Positions 31,467-36,092 of a stretch of DNA of 36,092 nt are shown one piece after another. Origin of the DNA: an uncultured Clostridia bacterium (lineage in GTDB: Bacteria; Bacillota; Clostridia; Christensenellales; Aristaeellaceae); contig CALCTW010000136.1 of NCBI GenBank assembly GCA_937907055.1, positions 1 through 36,092 on the forward strand, in the 5' to 3' direction. A program made the translations under genes and the position numbers. Numbering within the stretch: position 1 is the stretch's first letter; the number at the start of each line of letters is the position of its first letter. The notes beneath the pieces are model-generated. The model did not search any database. It was not told the origin of the DNA and saw only the letters and a list, made by a program, of their open reading frames with translations.

Positions 31467-32099
31467 TTACCAGCTGATCTGCTCCAGACTGCTGTTCTCC
31501 CTCAACTTTTTCTTCGCGTTCACCGCGTAACCCTTGTCGGCAAAGCGCAGCATCATCAGGTCGCTGGGGCTGTCGCCGAAGGCAATGGTCTCTGTGTCGC
31601 GCTCATCGATCCCGCGCTCCCGCATGCGTTCGTGGATCATGATCACCTTGTCCGCGCCCTTGCAGTTCTGAATGGGCACGTTGTGATCATCCAGCCTTGT
31701 GCAGATCAGTTCATCGGCCCCGATCATCGGCGCGATATAGCGCATATAATTCTCGGTGCTGGCGCTGACGATCCAGATGGCGTAGCCCTCTTTTTTCAGT
31801 TGGCGGATCTTTTCAAGCCCGCCCGGCAGCAGCAGTTTTTTCAGCACCGTTTCGGCGTATTCCCGGCAGAACTCCGCCTGTTCTTCCTTCGTCATGTCAT
31901 TCAGGAAGGCCATCGCGGCTGCCTTGCTCTGCTTTTCATCTTTCAGCTTCAGCACATACAAAAGCCCGTAGACCGCGCCCTTGAACAGCTTCCGGCGGCT
32001 GATCTTCTGCCTGACGGAACGCGCGTGATTCATGAAGGAAATGATGCTGTCGCCCTCTGTCAGCGTGCCGTCAAAATCAAAAAAAGCGATCTTTGTCAT
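31467..32099 (-). CDS. HAD-IB family hydrolase (SerB-like phosphatase)
   Basis: A 210-residue HAD phosphatase of subfamily IB (phosphoserine-phosphatase-like). Motifs: FFDFDGTLTEGDS at the N-terminus (Asp nucleophile and acid), WIVSAS (motif II Ser), NCKGADKV (motif III Lys) and FGDSPSDLMML (motif IV). The cap contains a basic stretch (KISRRKLFKGAVYG). Subfamily IB proteins of this length act on small phosphoesters and include uncharacterised SerB-like enzymes; the substrate is not readable here. The ATG is at 32097-32099, with GGAGG some twelve bases upstream and AGG closer. It is a single-gene unit, divergent from the caspase-like gene. Confidence 0.88.
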   Translation of the reverse strand: MTKIAFFDFDGTLTEGDSIISFMNHARSVRQKISRRKLFKGAVYGLLYVLKLKDEKQSKAAAMAFLNDMTKEEQAEFCREYAETVLKKLLLPGGLEKIRQLKKEGYAIWIVSASTENYMRYIAPMIGADELICTRLDDHNVPIQNCKGADKVIMIHERMRERGIDERDTETIAFGDSPSDLMMLRFADKGYAVNAKKKLRENSSLEQISW

Positions 32100-32137
32100 G
32101 CTTTTGCCTGCCTCCGTACCGGTTGATATCCGAATGG

Positions 32138-32166
32138 ATTATACCATAAAGCGGAGCGGCCGTCCA
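32138..32166 (-). promoter_or_regulatory. Promoter of the HAD-IB gene (minus strand)
   Basis: On the minus strand, TGGACG and a perfect TATAAT (plus-strand ATTATA at 32138-32143) are 17 bases apart, about 40 bases before the start codon. Confidence 0.6.
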
Positions 32167-32245
32167 TCCCGCGCGGAAAAAGCACGCGCTCCGGGGCATT
32201 CAGGGTGTTTTTCTGTTTGATTTTCCTTTCTCTTTGCCGGATATC

Positions 32246-32274
32246 TTGAAGAACATGATCGGTTATGCTATGAT
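32246..32274 (+). promoter_or_regulatory. Promoter of the caspase-like gene
   Basis: TTGAAG (32246-32251) and TATGAT (32269-32274) with a 17-base spacer lie about 60 bases before the ATG at 32336. The presence of a good promoter and ribosome binding site argues that the gene is, or was recently, expressed. Confidence 0.65.
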
Positions 32275-32335
32275 GAAGCCATGATCAGCAATTTTATGAT
32301 ATGAGTCCTGCACGCATTTGATCCGGAGGCGCGTT

Positions 32336-32776
32336 ATGAAAAAATACTGGTTCCTTATCTTTATTCTGACAGCCCTGCTGATCCCCTGCTTTGCTTTCGC
32401 TGAAGCGGATGAGTGGGATCTGACGCTGCCTTCATCGCTCACTTCGATCGAGGAATCCGCCTTTGATGGGGATACCGGTCTGGATCGCGTTTATGTCAGC
32501 GATGGTGTCGAAAGTATCGGCCGCCGGGCTTTCGCGGATTCTTCTTTGCGCGATATCCGTTTGCCGGAATCACTCACCGAGATCTCGCCGGATCTTTTTA
32601 TCAATGTTCCGCATGTGGAGGTCTATGGCACGTGGTATGATGACTTCTTTGCCGGGATGGACAATGTGGCCATGAGCGGCGCGATGCTGGAGTCCGGTGC
32701 GTCTGTGCCGATCGCCGGCGGACAGCAGGTCTGGCGCAGGATCGCGGCCGACATGGACGGGGAGTGGATCATATAG
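32336..32776 (+). CDS. N-terminal fragment: exported leucine-rich-repeat protein (ends at first TAG)
   Basis: If TAG stops translation, this 146-residue product is made: signal peptide MKKYWFLIFILTALLIPCFA, then one to two BspA-like LRR_5 units (IEESAFDGDTGLDRVYVSDG, IGRRAFADSSLRDIRLPESL) and a linker ending GEWII. It would be exported without the catalytic domain. See the whole-gene entry. Confidence 0.55.
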   Translation: MKKYWFLIFILTALLIPCFAFAEADEWDLTLPSSLTSIEESAFDGDTGLDRVYVSDGVESIGRRAFADSSLRDIRLPESLTEISPDLFINVPHVEVYGTWYDDFFAGMDNVAMSGAMLESGASVPIAGGQQVWRRIAADMDGEWII

Positions 32777-32938
32777 ATCTGGCAATGCAGCAGCGCCGCG
32801 CTTTACAGCCTCGACGGTGAAAAAATCGATGATTTTATCCCGGTTTAGGGTATCTGCTACCTCGAATACACCTTTTCCGCGGGACAGGAAGCGCTGCTTT
32901 GTATCCGCAATGACACGGACACGCTGATTATTTCTGAT

Positions 32939-34432
32939 GTGTATTTGGAAGCCCCTTTCAAATCGTACGATTATATCGGTCTGCTTGAAGCAGATCACAA
33001 GTTTGAATCGGCGCTGTTTGATATCGGGGAAACTGACGGGTCTTACCTGCTTGAAGAACTGGAACCGCATCAATACTACGCGCCTGCAGTCTATACTGTG
33101 TTTCAAGGCACCCGTGCCGATTATGACATCAGTATCACCGTCGATGATATCCTGATCAAGACATGGAACGGTACCTTCAAATCATCGTATGATGAGGAAA
33201 ACTATTTCTGTCTGGAACCGGCGGATGTGATGAAGTACGGCGGCTTTGACGCGGGTGAACACACGGTCCGCGTGGAGGTGAATGGCAGAGTCACGGAATA
33301 CACTTACAAGGTCGAAGGTACGCGCGGGATCCAGACCATCGGTCCGGAGGCCTCCTCCCTGTATCTTTTCCCGGATCAGCATATCCTCGCGGTCTTCACC
33401 GCGGAGGAAGCCGGTATGTATACCATCCGCTCCGAGATGCCGACCGATGTGCCGCTCTTCGCCCGGCTGACCGATGAAGACGGCAATGTCCTCGCCGGCA
33501 AGGAAGAGGCGGATGATGACTGTGATTTCGTTTTGAGCGCGAACCTCGCTGAAGGGCAGCGCGTTATCCTTGAAGCATGGCTGATCTCACAGGAGAATGA
33601 ATCCAGACCCTTCTTCGGTGTCGTTCCGGTCGTCGTCGGCGAACCGTTTTACGGCGGGGTGGATCTCTTCGAGGATGCCCGGTGTATGGCGCTTGTGATC
33701 GGGCAGACCTATCAGAATGCGCCCAAAACGATCAGCAGGCTGCCGGGCTGCGAACTGGATGCCCTGACCATGGTGTACGTATTGAAGAATCTGGCGGGAA
33801 CCCCCTACACGGTCACGATGAAGCTGGATCTGACCGCCGCGGAGATCCTTGCCGCCATCCCGGAGACCTTTGCCGGCGCGACGGAAAAAGACGTGATCCT
33901 GTTCTATTATTCCGGCCATGGCTCGCCGAATAACGGCGCGCTCGTTGGTGTTGACCTGGAACATGTATTTCCCGAAGCGCTCAGACAGGCGCTTGACGCG
34001 ATTCCCGCCACCAAGATCGTTCTGTTGGATTCCTGCTTCAGCGGCAATTTCATCGGCCGCGGGGAGCCTGGCTCGGTCGAAAAGGCCGCGCTTGGCCGCT
34101 TCGTGTCTGCCTTCTCGGGAACGGGCAGCGGCACAGGCGCGTATTATGTGCTGACGGCATCCAGTATGTATGAGACCTCGGTCGGCTATCAGTTCGACTG
34201 CAGTCTGTTCACAGATAAACTGGTCGAAGGCATGGGATACGATTCCTCTACTGATATGATGCGGACGGGGGATCATCCGGCTGATACGAATCAGGACGGC
34301 ATGTATACCCTGAATGAACTGTATGTCTACTGCCGTGACAAGATCAATGCAAAAGAACTGGGGCAGACGGTCTGTCCCTGGCCGTATAATTGCGATCAGG
34401 TCCTTTTCATCGATCAGGTGCCGGAGGATTGA
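32939..34432 (+). CDS. C-terminal fragment: C14 caspase-like peptidase domain (after second TAG)
   Basis: The frame is open from 32849. The first possible start codon I note is GTG 32939, without a convincing ribosome binding site and without a signal peptide. It holds beta-rich segments (SITVDDILIKTWNGTF, GEHTVRVEVNG) and the caspase domain: MALVIGQTYQNAPK at its start, the SGHG His and the DSCFSG Cys. Translated alone it would stay in the cytoplasm, unlike the full-length reading. See the whole-gene entry. Confidence 0.6.
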   Translation: MYLEAPFKSYDYIGLLEADHKFESALFDIGETDGSYLLEELEPHQYYAPAVYTVFQGTRADYDISITVDDILIKTWNGTFKSSYDEENYFCLEPADVMKYGGFDAGEHTVRVEVNGRVTEYTYKVEGTRGIQTIGPEASSLYLFPDQHILAVFTAEEAGMYTIRSEMPTDVPLFARLTDEDGNVLAGKEEADDDCDFVLSANLAEGQRVILEAWLISQENESRPFFGVVPVVVGEPFYGGVDLFEDARCMALVIGQTYQNAPKTISRLPGCELDALTMVYVLKNLAGTPYTVTMKLDLTAAEILAAIPETFAGATEKDVILFYYSGHGSPNNGALVGVDLEHVFPEALRQALDAIPATKIVLLDSCFSGNFIGRGEPGSVEKAALGRFVSAFSGTGSGTGAYYVLTASSMYETSVGYQFDCSLFTDKLVEGMGYDSSTDMMRTGDHPADTNQDGMYTLNELYVYCRDKINAKELGQTVCPWPYNCDQVLFIDQVPED

Positions 34433-34466
34433 CCGGGCATTCGGCCGATGCGTAACTGAATCAAGT

Positions 34467-34516
34467 AAAAAGGGCATGCGGGAGACTGCTTTACGCTTCC
34501 CGCGTGCCCTTTTTCT
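34467..34516 (+). terminator. Terminator of the caspase-like gene
   Basis: AAAAAGGGCATGCGGG (34467-34482) pairs with CCCGCGTGCCCTTTTT (34499-34514) over 16 bp with one G-U pair, and the right arm ends in a T-run. Confidence 0.88.
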
Positions 34517-34537
34517 GTCGATCATGAAGAAGGCGGC

Positions 34538-34587
34538 AAAAAAACGGCATGGCGCGCATTATCGCGTACCATGCCGTTTGTTTTTTT
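34538..34587. terminator. Bidirectional terminator, mainly for glmS (minus strand)
   Basis: AAACGGCATGG (34542-34552) and CCATGCCGTTT (34569-34579), with an inner CGCG/CGCG pair, are flanked by seven A residues on the left (34538-34544) and seven T residues on the right (34581-34587). It can therefore stop RNA polymerase in both directions. The glmS stop codon is about 45 bases away. Confidence 0.9.
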
Positions 34588-34630
34588 ATTGATCAATATC
34601 AGGAAAGCCGAACAGCCTGATCGTTCCGGA

Positions 34631-36092
34631 TCATTCCACGGTAACGCTCTTGGCCAGGTTGCGGGGCTTGTCCACATCCAGACCCTTCGCGACAGAGACG
34701 TAATAGCCCATCAGCTGCAGGGGAATGACTGCCAGGCTGCCGACAAAGTGCTCATCCACCTTGGGAATGTACATATTGAAGTCCACCTGGTCCTCGATGG
34801 CGTAGTGACCATAGGTGGTCAGGCTCATCAGGTAGGCGCCGCGGCTCTTGCATTCCACCATGTTGCTCACGGTCTTTTCATACAGGCTGCTCTGGGTCAG
34901 CACACCGATGACCAGCGTGCCGTCCTCGATCAGGGAGATGGTGCCGTGCTTCAGCTCGCCGGCTGCATAGGCCTCGGAGTGGATGTAGCTGATCTCCTTC
35001 ATCTTCAGGCTGCCCTCCAGGCAGATGGCATAATCGATGCCGCGGCCGATGAAGAAGATATCATGCACGGAGGCAAACTTGGAAGCCAGCCACTGCAGAC
35101 GTTCCTTGTCCTCCAGAATGCGGCTGATCTTGGCCGGGATGGTGAGCAGTTCTTCGATGTAGGTCTTGTACTGATTCTCATCCATGCAGCCCTTCACATA
35201 GCCAAACTGCACGGCAAGGCAGTATCCGGCTGCCAGCTGGCAGCTGTAAGCCTTGGTGGTGGCCACGGCGATCTCGGGACCGGCAAGGGTGTAGAACACA
35301 TTATCGGCTTCACGCGCGATGGAACTGCCCACCACGTTGATGATGCCCATGGTCTTGATGCCCTTTTCCTTGGCCAGACGCAGGGCGGCCAGGGTATCGG
35401 CGGTCTCGCCGCTCTGGCTGATCACGACCACCAGATCATTGGGGCGCAGGATGGGATCACGGTAGCGGAACTCGCTCGCCAGCTCGCAGCGGACGGGGAT
35501 ACCGGCCAGGCTTTCCATCACATACTGCACGGCCATGCCCACGTGCCACGCGCTGCCGCAGGCCACGATGTGGATCTGATCGATCTTGCGGATCTCTTCT
35601 TCAGAGAGACCCACGTTGGTCAGGTCGATCCTGCCGTCATGGATGACACTGTTCAGGGTATCGCCCACAGCCTTGGGCTGCTCGTGGATCTCCTTCATCA
35701 TGAAATGCTCATAGCCGCCCTTTTCGGCTGCCTCGGCATCCCACTTGATCTCCACGGGGTCGATCTGGATCTGATCGCCGTCCAGGTTGTAGAAGGTCAC
35801 TTCACCGGCTTTCACGCAGGCCATCTGCAGGTTGCCGATGTAGTACACCGTACGGGTGTGCTTCAGAATGGCGGGCACGTCGCTGGCAATGAAGCTTTCG
35901 TTCTCGCCCAGACCGATGATCATGGGGCTGTCCTTGCGGCAGGCCCAGATCTCACCGGGACGGTCGCGGAACATGACTTCCAGCGCGTAGCTGCCGCGGA
36001 TGCGCACCATGGCGCGGTTCAGCGCGTCCACAGGACCGATCTGGTATTTGTTGAGGTAGTAGTCGATCAGCTTGATGGCCACTTCGGTATCG
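34631..36092 (-). CDS. glmS: Glutamine--fructose-6-phosphate aminotransferase (isomerizing), 5' end outside window
   Basis: The reading frame runs off the window edge (DTEVAIKLIDYY is the first part seen), so about 120 N-terminal residues, including the nucleophile Cys of the glutaminase domain, are missing. What is present: the end of the glutaminase domain (RIRGSYALEVMFRDRPG), the linker with EHFMMKEIHEQP, and both SIS isomerase domains. These have IVACGSAWHVG, VVVISQSGETADTLAALR and IINVVGSSIAREAD in the first; FFIGRGIDYAICLEGSLKMKE and EAYAAGELKHGTISLI in the second; and the C-terminal PRNLAKSVTVE. The enzyme makes glucosamine 6-phosphate, the entry point to peptidoglycan precursors. Any glmS leader riboswitch would lie outside the window. 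Its terminator is at 34538-34587. Confidence 0.97.
   Translation of the reverse strand, partial: DTEVAIKLIDYYLNKYQIGPVDALNRAMVRIRGSYALEVMFRDRPGEIWACRKDSPMIIGLGENESFIASDVPAILKHTRTVYYIGNLQMACVKAGEVTFYNLDGDQIQIDPVEIKWDAEAAEKGGYEHFMMKEIHEQPKAVGDTLNSVIHDGRIDLTNVGLSEEEIRKIDQIHIVACGSAWHVGMAVQYVMESLAGIPVRCELASEFRYRDPILRPNDLVVVISQSGETADTLAALRLAKEKGIKTMGIINVVGSSIAREADNVFYTLAGPEIAVATTKAYSCQLAAGYCLAVQFGYVKGCMDENQYKTYIEELLTIPAKISRILEDKERLQWLASKFASVHDIFFIGRGIDYAICLEGSLKMKEISYIHSEAYAAGELKHGTISLIEDGTLVIGVLTQSSLYEKTVSNMVECKSRGAYLMSLTTYGHYAIEDQVDFNMYIPKVDEHFVGSLAVIPLQLMGYYVSVAKGLDVDKPRNLAKSVTVE

Larger units (their letters stand above)
32336..34432 (+). pseudogene. Secreted LRR/caspase-like (C14) protein gene with two in-frame TAG codons
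   Basis: One reading frame of 698 codons runs from the ATG at 32336 (GGAGG six bases upstream) to TGA at 34430-34432, broken only by TAG at 32774-32776 (codon 147) and TAG at 32846-32848 (codon 171). Order of parts: signal peptide (to about AFA); a BspA-like leucine-rich segment (LPSSLTSIEESAF, IRLPESLTEI); the stop-containing stretch; beta-rich Ig-like segments; and a caspase-fold C14 domain from about codon 440. In the last, YYSGHGS gives His528 and LLDSCFSGNF gives Cys567, the catalytic dyad. No frameshift exists and the protein reads sensibly across both stops. It is either a young pseudogene, or TAG is read as an amino acid. Promoter and terminator are intact. Confidence 0.75.

Noticed and set aside
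34633..36092. glmS ribozyme riboswitch
   Set aside because: It would lie upstream of the start codon, which is beyond the right edge of the window.

Overview
The window looks like the chromosome of an anaerobic Clostridia-type Firmicute with a GC-rich genome, probably a gut or rumen commensal. The evidence is strong Shine-Dalgarno sites (AGGAGG), sigma-A-type promoters, a Cna_B-repeat surface protein, a BMP-family nucleoside/purine-type ABC transporter, a Na+-pumping decarboxylase cluster, a DUF896 protein and GT2-GtrA/NAGPA envelope genes. A lineage near Christensenellales is only a guess from the style of the signal peptides. I see no rRNA, tRNA, CRISPR array, insertion sequence or phage gene. 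No gap between genes exceeds 300 bases.

Layout: 1-2263 is the 3' part of a large Cna_B repeat protein. 2352-4328 is a stand-alone family 5 solute-binding protein, followed by an aquaporin (4548-5228). 5401-11247 is a BMP-type uptake system: binding protein with its own promoter and terminator, then ATPase, two permeases and a small lipoprotein. 11516-12172 (minus) is a phosphoglycolate-phosphatase-like HAD protein, divergent from a two-gene unit at 12324-14670 with a perfect consensus promoter. That unit encodes a VanY-type D,D-carboxypeptidase and a CARF-nuclease-like (DUF1887/Card1-like) protein with no CRISPR genes nearby. 14966-20055 is a five-gene biotin-dependent decarboxylase/transcarboxylase cluster, followed by pepT. 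MATE efflux (21444-22817, minus) converges on pepT.

22955-27781 is a five-gene envelope operon: an M1-peptidase-like protein without zinc ligands, a GT2-GtrA glycosyltransferase, a phosphodiester glycosidase, a divergent Lgt-like membrane protein and DUF896. 27904-31369 is an FHA-SEDS-class B PBP operon for septal or side-wall peptidoglycan synthesis. A HAD-IB phosphatase (31467-32099, minus) is divergent from a secreted LRR/caspase-like gene (32336-34432). That gene is split by two in-frame TAG codons, although its catalytic His and Cys are intact. The window ends in glmS (minus, 5' end missing).

The genes fit a fermenter that takes up nucleosides and peptides, couples decarboxylation to a sodium gradient and invests heavily in cell-wall building. 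Most worth a second look are the caspase gene with two TAG codons in a window where no other gene ends in TAG, the CRISPR-less CARF-nuclease-like gene, and the mixed decarboxylase cluster, which has an active-site-divergent carboxyltransferase and an OadB with a large insertion.
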